Positions 7,952 through 15,635 of a stretch of DNA of 32,674 bases are shown here, piece by piece. The stretch spans positions 1-32,674 of the forward strand of contig MNWZ01000110.1 of NCBI GenBank assembly GCA_001871925.1, given 5' to 3'. This stretch comes from Zetaproteobacteria bacterium CG1_02_53_45 (GTDB taxonomy: Bacteria; Pseudomonadota; Zetaproteobacteria; Mariprofundales; Mariprofundaceae). Positions within the stretch are counted from its first letter, which is position 1, and each line of letters starts with the position of its first letter. The notes under the pieces are model-generated. The model did no database searches. It saw only the letters and a list, made by a program, of their open reading frames with translations, and was not told where the DNA came from. The translations under genes were made by a program, and so were the position numbers.

Positions 7952-8824
7952 ATGATCGAGAATACCGACTGGCCGCTGATCTGCTGGGACAACCAGTTGA
8001 GCCTGGTGAGCAGCTACAGCGTTACCCTGGGGCAGGACGGCTCCTCGGCACCGCTCAACAACGCCTGGACATGGGATGCGCTGCGCCTGGCGATTCCGCG
8101 CGCCGATGCCGGCGGCCAATGGCAGGTGGAGCTGGATATCACACCACAACAGATGCTCGACTCCACGTCGTTCGGCGCCTGGTATTTCGGCGGGTTCGGT
8201 GTTCCGGATGTTCTGGTTCTCGGCGCGCACCAGCATGATGAGGCGGGATTCCGCTTTGCAGAGGGACAGGTGCAACTCGAATACTGGAACGGCGCAGCCT
8301 GGGTGGAGCTGATCGAGCAGCAGGACATTATCGCCGCACCCCATCAATCGATGATCTGTAAAATGGCCTACCATGAGCCGGAGCTGGTCGGGAGCGCCTA
8401 CCGCTATCGGCTGACCTTCTATGGCCTGGATGCATCGGGTGACTTCGTTGTGCCAGAGCTGTTTCTCGGGCCGGCGCTGGAGATGCCGCCGCTCGATCTC
8501 GGCTATGATCCGGAGAATGAGATCTGGACCGGATCGAAATTCCGCGCATCGTCCGGCCGGCTGGTGCGCAGGACCAGCGCCAGGCAGATGATGGGACGAG
8601 CCAGCTGGGACGGCGATGCCCGAATCACGGCGGACAAGATGATCGAGATCAACATGTTTCGCGAGGCGCAGCTGGAGGAGGCGCTGCCTTTCTGGTGGTT
8701 CTGGATGCCGGACTCGGCGCCATTCCACGGCTACCTGATGCTCAACCCGGCAGAAGAGGTGCCGGCCCCCATTCGATCGGGCAACTACCGTACCTGGCAG
8801 TTGCCGATGGAAGAGTCGGTCTAG
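7952..8824 (+). CDS. Distal tail / upper baseplate-type protein
   Basis: A 290-residue protein starting one base after the tape-measure stop. It is rich in tryptophan and tyrosine and looks beta-sandwich-like (DWPLICWDNQLSLVSSYSVTLGQDG, WYFGGFGVPDVLVLGAHQH, FWWFWMPDSAPFHGYLML). In long-tailed phages the gene right after the tape measure normally encodes the distal tail protein that attaches the tail tube to the tip. I recognise no defined family, so the role comes from position and fold style. Its stop is followed immediately by the next start (TAG-ATG). Confidence 0.6.
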   Translation: MIENTDWPLICWDNQLSLVSSYSVTLGQDGSSAPLNNAWTWDALRLAIPRADAGGQWQVELDITPQQMLDSTSFGAWYFGGFGVPDVLVLGAHQHDEAGFRFAEGQVQLEYWNGAAWVELIEQQDIIAAPHQSMICKMAYHEPELVGSAYRYRLTFYGLDASGDFVVPELFLGPALEMPPLDLGYDPENEIWTGSKFRASSGRLVRRTSARQMMGRASWDGDARITADKMIEINMFREAQLEEALPFWWFWMPDSAPFHGYLMLNPAEEVPAPIRSGNYRTWQLPMEESV

Positions 8825-11164
8825 ATGCTGCCGATGAGCCAGGAGCTGATCGAGGCGGCCAGCCAGCTGGGCGCTGTGCCGAAATGGTGGCTGGATATCT
8901 ATGGTCGTCCGGGGCCATCGAGCCGCATCGTCTCACAATCGCAATGGATCGCGTCATCCGGCGCTCAGAAGGCACGCGACAGCAATGTCGATTTCGACCG
9001 CCACCCAGGCAGCGTGGTACTGGCACCAGGCGCGCCTGTAGCCTCGGCTTATGCCGGACCGGATCATCTGGTCGGATCGTTCACCTACATCATCAATCGC
9101 ACAGATGGCTATCATTACGGCGGATTCTGGAATCCGAACCACATCTACGACTGGACGCGCTTCACTGTGAAGCGGCGCGACCCGGGCATGGCGATTCCAT
9201 TCGTTGCCGGCGCCACCCAAATCGTCGACGAACTGAATATCCGCGCCGACTACGACGGCCATCAGTCGATGATCTGCATCGCCCGCATCGTGGACGCCAA
9301 CGGCAACCAGATCGGCAGGGCGGCCAGCTTTATGCCGGCCGCCGGTATTACCACCTACACGCTCACCTATCTCGCCGCCGGCCTGATCTTCAACCGGCAG
9401 TATACCCTGATCATCGATTACACACCGCCGGCTAACGGCACCATTCCTGGCCCGTTCGGTTTTTCGACTTCGTATGACTACACTCACACGATCAACATCC
9501 GTTCGTTCAGCGTGACGGCATCGCAGTGGACCATTGAGGCGGGAGGCGGACGTTTCAGCATGGGAGGGCGTCCCGGTTATATCGGGAGCGGCGAGCTGTG
9601 GCGCATCATCGACGTGGGCAGCATCCCCGCCGGCAGCGGCAACGTCACATTCTCCGACCGGGTGCCGAACGGCACCTCGATGACGATCCTGGCATGGTAC
9701 ACCGACTCGGCCGTTATTGCCGCCGAGGCGGATGAAACAAACTGGATATTTTATGGCCAGGTGGCATCCGGTGACGAAGTGCCGGCGCACCGCTGCTGGC
9801 TGTTCCACATCTCGATGACATCAGACGCATCGCAATCGCTGACGCCGGAGCTGATCGAGCTGGCGGTCAAATATGCCGGTGATCCGATTCGCTTCGGCAT
9901 GGCCGCCAAGCTGGCGCGCACCAGCGAAGCCGGGCAGATGCGACTGTCGCAGATCGCCTTCCCTCTGCTGCATTCGGCAATCTCGTTCTCGGCTGGACTG
10001 AATCCTGCGCTACCCGTGGCCATGCGCAGCAGAACCAAGTTCGACCTGTTGCCGGGAGATGAATCGGATGCGTTACTGGCGCTGCCGCTCAAGGGCAAGC
10101 CGGTGGTTGGACGGGTTGGTTTCGCCGGCACTGAGGATACGGTGGAGGTCTCCTCCTACCTGGTTGACGATATACGCTATACAGGCGGACACTACGAGAT
10201 TGAGGTAATGGACGATTTCCGCCTCGCCGATGCCTCTGTCCCGGCCGAGAACGCCGGCGATTCCTGGAACGACGTTACGGATTACGCCATCAACGACATC
10301 GCGGTGCACGGCTCCGGCTCCTGGCTGGCGCTGGTCGCTTCCGGGCCCGGCGCCGCCGTTGAGCCGGGCACCGACCCGGCCGTGTGGCAGGACAACGGCA
10401 CCGTCTGGGCCGACGTCATCTATACTGCAGCCACCAACAGCGGCGTGGATTGGCATCTGGCAGATATCGCAATCGACCTGTTGACCAATCATGTCAACCT
10501 GCCGACCGAGCGCATCGATATCGAATCCATCCTGGCGCTGAAGACCAAATTCCCGAACCGAAGCGGCAGCCGGATTCTCTCCAAGCCGCAAAAGGCGGCC
10601 ACACTGCTGGCCGAAGTCGCTTGGTTGCTCGAGGCGCAGTTTTTGCGTGTCGGCAATCAGCTTTCGATGGTGCCTGAGCCGGCCGCCGGGGAGCAGGCTG
10701 TCGAATGGATCTCCGACAGCGACATCAAGCACGGCTCGCTCACCTACCGGCGCGGCTGGCGTGAGTTGGTGAACGTCGGCGTGATGTTGGCAGGCTACGG
10801 CGGCGAGGGCGACGACGGCAATGCCTATTTCTCGCAAGGGAGCGGTTACATCAATGCCGCCAGCGTGGCCGAATACGATGCCTCGATATCCGGCAAGCCG
10901 CTGGAAGATCGCTGGAGCATGCCTGTCGCCGAGCGCGAGGCGCGGCTGGCCACTGCTATTGATGTCTATGCCGACGGCCGTCGCGTCGTGACCTTGACGG
11001 CGGATAACAACTACCGGCTGATGCGCCTGGCCGCCGGCAATGTCGTCATGCTGCAAAGCGTGGAGCTGCCGGCCGGAGACCCCGGGCCGCTGCGCATGAT
11101 GGCGGCAAATATCGATGAGGCAGCAAACAACGAATTAAAAATAACACTTTTGGAGGTCAACTGA
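8825..11164 (+). CDS. Large tail-tip / baseplate hub-type protein with a carbohydrate-binding-like insert
   Basis: A 779-residue protein. The first 180 residues are a tryptophan- and glycine-rich beta domain; residues about 180-250 (ITTYTLTYLAAGLIFNRQYTL and neighbours) resemble a jelly-roll binding domain. The region from about 400 to 470 (VGRVGFAGTEDTVEVSSYLVDDIRYT) and again 640-770 (ITLLEVN at the end, WRELVNVGVMLAGYGG) match the alternating strands of hub proteins. Between them, residues about 478-520 (SWNDVTDYAINDIAVHGSGSW ... AVEPGTDPAVWQD) match the short chitin/cellulose-binding CBM5/12 pattern W-x-Y-x-x-x-D-x-V-x-x-x-G...W. This could touch surface glycans. A start at 8834 (the next ATG) is also possible. 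Function is inferred from position. Confidence 0.62.
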   Translation: MLPMSQELIEAASQLGAVPKWWLDIYGRPGPSSRIVSQSQWIASSGAQKARDSNVDFDRHPGSVVLAPGAPVASAYAGPDHLVGSFTYIINRTDGYHYGGFWNPNHIYDWTRFTVKRRDPGMAIPFVAGATQIVDELNIRADYDGHQSMICIARIVDANGNQIGRAASFMPAAGITTYTLTYLAAGLIFNRQYTLIIDYTPPANGTIPGPFGFSTSYDYTHTINIRSFSVTASQWTIEAGGGRFSMGGRPGYIGSGELWRIIDVGSIPAGSGNVTFSDRVPNGTSMTILAWYTDSAVIAAEADETNWIFYGQVASGDEVPAHRCWLFHISMTSDASQSLTPELIELAVKYAGDPIRFGMAAKLARTSEAGQMRLSQIAFPLLHSAISFSAGLNPALPVAMRSRTKFDLLPGDESDALLALPLKGKPVVGRVGFAGTEDTVEVSSYLVDDIRYTGGHYEIEVMDDFRLADASVPAENAGDSWNDVTDYAINDIAVHGSGSWLALVASGPGAAVEPGTDPAVWQDNGTVWADVIYTAATNSGVDWHLADIAIDLLTNHVNLPTERIDIESILALKTKFPNRSGSRILSKPQKAATLLAEVAWLLEAQFLRVGNQLSMVPEPAAGEQAVEWISDSDIKHGSLTYRRGWRELVNVGVMLAGYGGEGDDGNAYFSQGSGYINAASVAEYDASISGKPLEDRWSMPVAEREARLATAIDVYADGRRVVTLTADNNYRLMRLAAGNVVMLQSVELPAGDPGPLRMMAANIDEAANNELKITLLEVN

Positions 11165-11757
11165 TGGCTGATCAAACAACGAACTTCGGCTGGCTCAAGC
11201 CGCTCATTGGCCAAGTGAGCCAATGGGGCAAATGGCTACGCAGCTTCATGGACGATCTCGACGCGAAGCTCGGCGCCGAGCACAACACCGATGGCACGCA
11301 TGGAAACATTACCGCCGTTGATCTGGCCATCACAGGCAACGCAGATATCGCTGGAAACATTACCGCCGTTGATCTGGCCATCACAGGCAACGCAGATATC
11401 GGTGGGGCCGCAGATATAGGCGGCCCGCTCACTGTTGCCGGGTCTATCACGTCTGCGGGCATGCTGATCGACACTGTAACGATTCAGAATGCCCTGGCAG
11501 CTGCGGAGGCGGCAGCAGCGGCGGCAGCACAGGATGCGCTGAATGCGGATGAGGACAGGATCGCGGCGGAGGCCGCGTGGACAGCGGCGCTGGCCGCGAA
11601 TCCGGACCTGAACCCAGCACTGCGCATGAACCCCTCCGCGATCACCGCGGACATCACCGTACCGGCCGGATACAACGGCTATTCAGCCGGGCCGCTCGAA
11701 ATCAGCGAGGGCATTGACGTAACAGTGGCCGACACGGCCAACTGGACAATCATCTAA
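11164..11757 (+). CDS. Tail fibre-like protein with duplicated repeat
   Basis: A 197-residue protein with GGAGG at 11152-11156; its ATG overlaps the preceding TGA. The N-terminus (NFGWLKPLIGQVSQWGKWLRSFMDDLDAKLG) is a phage-type attachment segment. The middle has a 17-residue repeat GNITAVDLAITGNADI twice over, then an alanine-rich coiled coil of about 40 residues. The end (PSAITADITVPAGYNGYSAG ... VTVADTANWTII) is the C-terminal motif often seen in tail fibres, ITVPAGYNGYSAGP followed by a short strand and NWTI. Its place before the lectin-fold gene suggests a fibre shaft or a trimeric stalk that carries it. Confidence 0.65.
   Translation: MADQTTNFGWLKPLIGQVSQWGKWLRSFMDDLDAKLGAEHNTDGTHGNITAVDLAITGNADIAGNITAVDLAITGNADIGGAADIGGPLTVAGSITSAGMLIDTVTIQNALAAAEAAAAAAAQDALNADEDRIAAEAAWTAALAANPDLNPALRMNPSAITADITVPAGYNGYSAGPLEISEGIDVTVADTANWTII
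11301..11401 (+). repeat. 51-bp tandem direct repeat in the fibre-like gene
   Basis: Bases 11301-11350 and 11352-11401 are identical over 50 bases, with a one-base spacer (C at 11351), giving a unit of 51 bases or 17 codons. The reading frame is intact. Perfect identity indicates very recent duplication or ongoing copy-number change. Confidence 0.93.
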
Positions 11758-11774
11758 GAAATGAGGAGGATTAA

Positions 11775-13115
11775 ATGAGTAATTTGAATGTGCGCAGCAT
11801 CACCGGCAAGGACGGCCAGCCCGTCGCATTCCCGACCGGCATATCGATCGGCAGCGGTGCCGCCGGATCGACAAATAGCATCGGCATTCCCGGTCAGCAA
11901 GGATTCGGCGTCGGCATCTGTCCCGGCCCGTTGCCCTCCGGCATGGTCGAGCTCTCAGGCACACGCGATCCGGCGTCGGACAACTACGGCAACTATCAGT
12001 ATTCCGATGGCTCGATCATGTGCTGGATACCGGCGTATTTTTACAAGTGGGGCACCGGTGCCAACGGACTGGCGCTCAACGACATCGACATTCAGCCGTT
12101 CAGTGCCTACAGCTCTGTAGCCGAGGCCAATGCTGCCGGCTACGCACTGCACCGGGCATTCTACGACGGCGGCGCCGTGCAGTCCGGCGTGTTCACGGAT
12201 AAATACCTCTGCTCGAACAACGGCGGCATCGCATCATCGATTAAAAACGGCAAACCGCTCTCCAGTCACGTGGATCATAACCCGTTCGCGAACCTGACAG
12301 GCTCCCCGGCCAATGCATATTATGGCGCGATTGATGCGGCAAAAACGCGCGGTGCGTCGTTTTTCTGCAATACGCGCTTCCTGTTCGCCGCATGCGCCAT
12401 GCTCGCCTATGCGCACGCCCGCGCAGCAACGGCCGCGACATGGTGCGCATGGTATGATGCTGATGGCGTCACGAACTTCCCGAAGGGCTGCAACAATAAT
12501 GCGCTCGGTGACCAGCAGGACGGCGGTATTCTGTATATCTCGGATGGTTATATAAATGCCGCAAAAACCGGCTCGGCGAACCTGTTCGCGCGCACAACGC
12601 ACAATGGGCAGAACTGCGGCATAGCGGACCTGAACGGCAACATGTGGGAGATTACTCCCGGCCTGACATCGAACGGCGCCAATCTGTATATTCTCGACAC
12701 GGCTGTGGCGATGAAGGATTTCACCAGCGGCAACACACTGGCGACCGACCTCTGGGGCGCGACCGGACTGGCCGCGATGTATACCAGTCTCGGCGCTACC
12801 TACGAGGCACTATGGGCGACCGGAGCCAATCGCATGATCAAGTACGGCAACGCGGCAGCGCAGGTGTTCAGCGCTGCGGTATCCGGTAATGCCTGGAACT
12901 ATGCCGGGCTCGGTGGCCCGCTCGCCGCCGGCATTGGCGGAACCAACGGCTTCGGCAATGATAAGATATGGGACTATAAGCTAAACGATATGTGCCCGCT
13001 CTCCGGCGGCGGCTGGTCCGGTGCGTCGGATGCGGGGCTGTGGGCGCTGTATCTCAGCAGTACGCGGATCACCTCGACCACTGGCGGGGGTATGCGCGCG
13101 GCCTTGTATCTTTGA
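11775..13115 (+). CDS. C-type-lectin-fold tail protein, likely DGR variable protein
   Basis: A 446-residue protein with AGGAGG at 11762-11767. Its N-terminus (residues 1-40, NVRSITGKDGQPVAFPTGIS) looks like a fibre attachment part. The rest has the formylglycine-generating-enzyme / C-type-lectin order known for Mtd-like receptor-binding proteins: a WIPAYFYKW strand, an FTDKYLCSNNGG motif, GIADLNGNMWEIT (the FGE 'G-x-x-D-x-x-GN-x-W-E' block), and a tail SGGGWSGASDAGLWALYLSS then MRAALYL. That final block matches the variable-repeat end of DGR targets, with the fixed pattern GG-x-W-x-x-x-S-x-AG...R-x-x-S...R-AAL. It should sit at the tail tip and choose the host receptor. Confidence 0.83.
   Translation: MSNLNVRSITGKDGQPVAFPTGISIGSGAAGSTNSIGIPGQQGFGVGICPGPLPSGMVELSGTRDPASDNYGNYQYSDGSIMCWIPAYFYKWGTGANGLALNDIDIQPFSAYSSVAEANAAGYALHRAFYDGGAVQSGVFTDKYLCSNNGGIASSIKNGKPLSSHVDHNPFANLTGSPANAYYGAIDAAKTRGASFFCNTRFLFAACAMLAYAHARAATAATWCAWYDADGVTNFPKGCNNNALGDQQDGGILYISDGYINAAKTGSANLFARTTHNGQNCGIADLNGNMWEITPGLTSNGANLYILDTAVAMKDFTSGNTLATDLWGATGLAAMYTSLGATYEALWATGANRMIKYGNAAAQVFSAAVSGNAWNYAGLGGPLAAGIGGTNGFGNDKIWDYKLNDMCPLSGGGWSGASDAGLWALYLSSTRITSTTGGGMRAALYL
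13005..13112 (+). other. Putative DGR variable repeat (VR) at the end of the lectin-fold gene
   Basis: At the codons expected to be templated by AAC/AAT (Asn) in a template repeat, the bases read ggc 13011, tcc 13017, ggt 13020, gat 13029, tat 13050, agc 13056, agt 13059, atc 13068, acc 13071, acc 13077, act 13080, ggt 13089: the third base is always C or T and the first two vary. The intervening codons (tgg, gcg, tcg, ctg, cgg, atg, gcg) encode the residues that are invariant in such proteins. Confidence 0.7.
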
Positions 13116-13194
13116 GACCATGAGCGATAGCGATGGGGTCCATGCATAAATTCCGCGCGGCAGTCCGGCGCGGCAATGCGGCTGCCGTGGTCTC
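13114..13194 (+). other. Inverted repeats downstream of the VR
   Basis: GAGACCA at 13114-13120 is complementary to TGGTCTC at 13188-13194, and inside this pair CCGCGC at 13153-13158 pairs with GCGCGG at 13168-13173 across a 9-base loop. Hairpins just after the VR help retrohoming in the Bordetella phage DGR; the resemblance is suggestive only. No T tract follows, so a terminator is less likely. Confidence 0.45.
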
Positions 13195-13262
13195 CATCCT
13201 TGGACACGCGGGCAAAACACACTCTCTGCAGCACATGCTGCACTACGCAAAGGAGCACTATC

Positions 13263-13652
13263 ATGACTATACACGCATACCGGAAATATACCGACGCAAA
13301 CATCAGCCGCGAGCTGCACCTGCCGGACGGAGCCACCGAGCTGGCGACGCTGGACGGCATTACATATGTCCACCTGCCAGCCAACACCACCCTGCCTGCA
13401 GAACAGCCGGCGGAGATCGAAATGGTGGCGGCGGCAATAGACGCCGCGCTGCTGGCAGCCATTGCCGCCGCCAGCCCGCATGTGCGGCTCATCAATGCCC
13501 GTGTGTGCGCCATGATCGCCGAGCGCTACAGCATCGGAGATGAAATCAAAATGCTGCAACTCGCGCCCAGCGTTGAAAGCACGGCCTACAACGATTATGT
13601 CAAAAGCTGCCGCGCCTGGGGCCGCGCCAAAAAAGAGGCAATCGGGCTGTGA
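13263..13652 (+). CDS. Phage protein of unknown function at the prophage end
   Basis: A 129-residue protein. The start at 13263 is preferred over in-frame upstream codons because AAAGGAG lies at 13249-13255. The sequence (YRKYTDANISRELHLPDGATELATLDGITYVHLPAN, then a helical AAAIDAALLAAIAAASPHVRLINARVCAMI, ending YNDYVKSCRAWGRAKKEAIGL) fits no family I can name. It is the last gene before the right prophage end, directly after the lectin-fold protein, so it may be a helper that binds or assembles that protein; in many such loci a short gene follows the fibre gene. That function is inference. Confidence 0.62.
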   Translation: MTIHAYRKYTDANISRELHLPDGATELATLDGITYVHLPANTTLPAEQPAEIEMVAAAIDAALLAAIAAASPHVRLINARVCAMIAERYSIGDEIKMLQLAPSVESTAYNDYVKSCRAWGRAKKEAIGL

Positions 13653-13680
13653 GGTACATTATCTTAATGGTCTGAATATG

Positions 13681-13760
13681 AAATAGTATTACGCATGGTG
13701 TAATATCGGCGATCTGTAATTATCGCACGTTTGGCCTGTTTTTTTTCACGCGCGGCATCA
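13681..13760 (+). other. Putative right end of the Mu-like prophage with transposase-site-like repeats
   Basis: The last bases (TTTTTTCACGCGCGGCATCA, 13741-13760) match the layout of the Mu right end, which runs from a T-rich tract through CGTGCGCCGCT to a terminal TCA (from memory of the Mu sequence). TGTAATATCG (13699-13708) and TGTAATTATCG (13715-13725) repeat 16 bases apart, as transposase-binding repeats would. Just after the terminal A, the sequence enters the pflA frame, TGATG being a candidate five-base target duplication. Confidence 0.68.
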
Positions 13761-14251
13761 TGATGCAGGCTCATTTCATTAAAGAAATATTCTACCTGGC
13801 TAAACACGACTATCACCTGCACACCGCACTGGATACACAGGGCTTTCTGGCTGCTCATCTGGAGGATGAATGGTTTGATGATATCGATCTGGTGCTGCTC
13901 GATATCAAACACATCGATGCAGCCAAACATCAGGCATTAACTTCACAGCCGTTGCAACCGATACTGGATTTTGCCCGGCGCCTCTCTGCCATGGGTAAAA
14001 AAATGTGGATTCGCTATGTGCTGCTGCCGGGTTACACCGATGGCCTTGAAGATGTCGAAAAGCTGGCTGACTTTATCGTTACACTCAACGGCGTTGAGCG
14101 AGTTGAAGTGTTGCCGTTCCATAAAATGGGGGAACATAAATGGCAGGAGCTGGGATTCAAATATCAATTACACGACGTTTTACCACCCTCCCCTGAACTG
14201 GTGAAACGGGTGATTCATCAATTCAGGAAACGTGGGTTGTTCAGTTGTTAG
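13761..14251 (+). pseudogene. pflA: pflA, 3' part of pyruvate formate-lyase activating enzyme, split by the prophage
   Basis: The open frame (about 163 residues from the first ATG-ATG) reads MMQAHFIKEIFYLAKHDYHLHTALDTQGF ... DIDLVLLDIKHIDAAKHQALT ... GKKMWIRYVLLPGYTDG ... VERVEVLPFHKMGEHKWQELG, which is the C-terminal two thirds of a glycyl-radical-enzyme activase. Such proteins begin with a CxxxCxxC iron-sulfur cluster and a GGEP motif; here the N-terminal part with the cluster is absent and the sequence before residue 1 is prophage DNA. The full enzyme uses S-adenosylmethionine to place the glycyl radical on pyruvate formate-lyase. The N-terminal half should lie at the other end of the prophage. 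Its stop lies six bases from the convergent glgC stop. Confidence 0.88.
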
Positions 14252-14257
14252 GGATCC

Positions 14258-15496
14258 TCATTTTCTCTTAAAACGATAACCAACCGGAACAACCGTAATG
14301 CCGGAATCGGTCACTTTGAAATGACGCGAATCTTTTTCCCGATCAACACCAATGGTTTCACCCTCGGGAATATGAACATGCTTATCGACAATACAACGTC
14401 GTAAGATTGCCCCTTTACCGATGCTCACTTGTCCGAAAAAGATCGAGTCTTCGATGTCGGCTTCCGGTTCGATATAGACCTGCCGTCCCAGAATGGAATG
14501 CTTCACTGATGCACCGATAACTGATGATCCCCCATTGATGATGACATTATTCAATCTCTCACATTTGCCCGACGGTGATGGCCCGGTACGGCACGGTGGT
14601 TGCTGCGGATTATAGGTGCGGATCGGCCAGTCTTCCTGATACAGATTTAGCGGCGGAACAGCTTTGAGTAAATCCATATTGGCATCAAAAAAGGAATCCA
14701 GGGTTCCCACATCACGCCAGTATTTATCTGAAGACACACGCCCGGAAATGCCACCGAACGGATAGGCATTCACCTTTCCCTTCTCGATCCATGCGGGAAT
14801 AATGTCATGGCCGAAATCGTGTCGGGAGTGTGGCTGTTGACGATCCTCCTCCAGCATTTGAATAAGTTTCTTTTTGTTAAATATATAAATACCCATTGAA
14901 ATCAGCGATTGATCAGGGGCATCCGACAGTGCGGACGGTTGTTCCGGTTTTTCTGTAAAGCCGGTGATCCGCATCGTAGCATCGACTTCAATGACACCAA
15001 ATTCACTGGCCTGATTACGTGGAATTGTCATGCAGGCAATCGTGGCATCTGCATCATGCTCGATGTGGTGGCAAAGCATAGAGGCATAATCCATGCGATA
15101 AATATGATCGCCGGAAAGTACTACGATATACTTGCAATTACTCCAGCGTAGCAGATCAATGTTTTGATACACGGCATCGGCCGTACCCTGATACCAGTGA
15201 TTTCCATCTTTCATCTGGGCAGGAATCGCAGTGATGTATTCTCCCAATTCCGGCGTCAAAACACCCCAGCCATCGCGTAAATGTTTGAGCATTGAATGCG
15301 AGCGATATTGCGTCAGTACAAAAATATGCCTTATGTCCGAATGCAGGCAATTGGACAGTGTGAAATCAATAATGCGATATTTCCCACCGAAATGAACGGC
15401 CGGTTTGGCCCGGTGATGTGTCAAAGGCGCCAGTCGGGTTCCGACACCACCGGCAAGAATAATCGCAAGCGTTCTTTTCATCGTGTTAGCCATCAT
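14258..15496 (-). CDS. glgC: Glucose-1-phosphate adenylyltransferase
   Basis: Makes ADP-glucose from glucose 1-phosphate and ATP, the first committed step of bacterial glycogen synthesis. The 412 residues show the pyrophosphorylase signature GGVGTRLAPLT (from about residue 16), the KPAVHFGGKYRIIDF block with its catalytic region, the SGDHIYRMDY metal-site motif, GFTEKPEQP, and a left-handed beta-helix end (IGASVKHSILGRQVYIEPEADIEDSIFFGQVSIGKGA) that binds regulators. Length is normal. A GGAGGATAC-type ribosome site precedes the doubled ATG-ATG start. A possible promoter lies upstream. It points toward the split pflA and does not overlap it, so this gene looks intact. No other glg gene lies within the window. 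Confidence 0.95.
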   Translation of the reverse strand: MMANTMKRTLAIILAGGVGTRLAPLTHHRAKPAVHFGGKYRIIDFTLSNCLHSDIRHIFVLTQYRSHSMLKHLRDGWGVLTPELGEYITAIPAQMKDGNHWYQGTADAVYQNIDLLRWSNCKYIVVLSGDHIYRMDYASMLCHHIEHDADATIACMTIPRNQASEFGVIEVDATMRITGFTEKPEQPSALSDAPDQSLISMGIYIFNKKKLIQMLEEDRQQPHSRHDFGHDIIPAWIEKGKVNAYPFGGISGRVSSDKYWRDVGTLDSFFDANMDLLKAVPPLNLYQEDWPIRTYNPQQPPCRTGPSPSGKCERLNNVIINGGSSVIGASVKHSILGRQVYIEPEADIEDSIFFGQVSIGKGAILRRCIVDKHVHIPEGETIGVDREKDSRHFKVTDSGITVVPVGYRFKRK

Positions 15497-15530
15497 TATT
15501 TATGTATCCTCCGAACCTCCGCAAAACCAG

Positions 15531-15560
15531 ATAATGGCCCGGCAAACTGTTAAAAGTCAA
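15531..15560 (-). promoter_or_regulatory. Candidate glgC promoter
   Basis: On the minus strand, TTGACT (15555-15560) stands 18 bases from CATTAT (15531-15536), about 35 bases upstream of the glgC start. The two boxes are near-consensus, but spacing alone is not proof. Confidence 0.4.
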
Positions 15561-15635
15561 CTGGCAGAAGAGGTTATACCATTTACTTCACGGACCTTCT
15601 AAACGATTTAAGCGATAGACCCCCATCATCACAGG

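Larger units (their letters stand above)
1..13760. mobile_element. Mu-like transposable prophage, right (structural) arm
   Basis: A continuous plus-strand run of head and tail genes, mostly one to twenty bases apart or overlapping, fills this stretch. The order protease/scaffold, decoration protein, gpT capsid, gp36-like, tail terminator, tail tube, G/GT chaperones, tape measure, tail tip is that of Mu-like phages with long non-contractile tails. No sheath gene is seen. The right boundary is placed at about 13760, where a Mu-end-like sequence finishing in TCA meets the coding frame of a host pflA gene. Transposase, early genes, lysis, terminase and portal would lie to the left of the window. 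The region looks more GC-rich than the host genes at the far right. Whether the prophage is complete cannot be judged from this half. Confidence 0.88.

Noticed and set aside
7730-8728. 332-codon minus-strand frame (and a similar one at 10073-11056)
   Set aside because: Both are shadows of GC-rich tail genes; no ribosome site or motif.
13133-13543. 136-codon frame starting MGSMHKFRAAVRRG
   Set aside because: It overlaps the end of the lectin-fold region and the 13263 gene in another frame, and its second half is an arginine/alanine/histidine-rich shadow.
13652-13760. tRNA attachment site for a site-specific integrase
   Set aside because: No tRNA-like sequence is present; the junction instead looks like a transposable phage end.
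14252-14257. Terminator between pflA remnant and glgC
   Set aside because: Only six bases separate the convergent stops and no hairpin is seen there.
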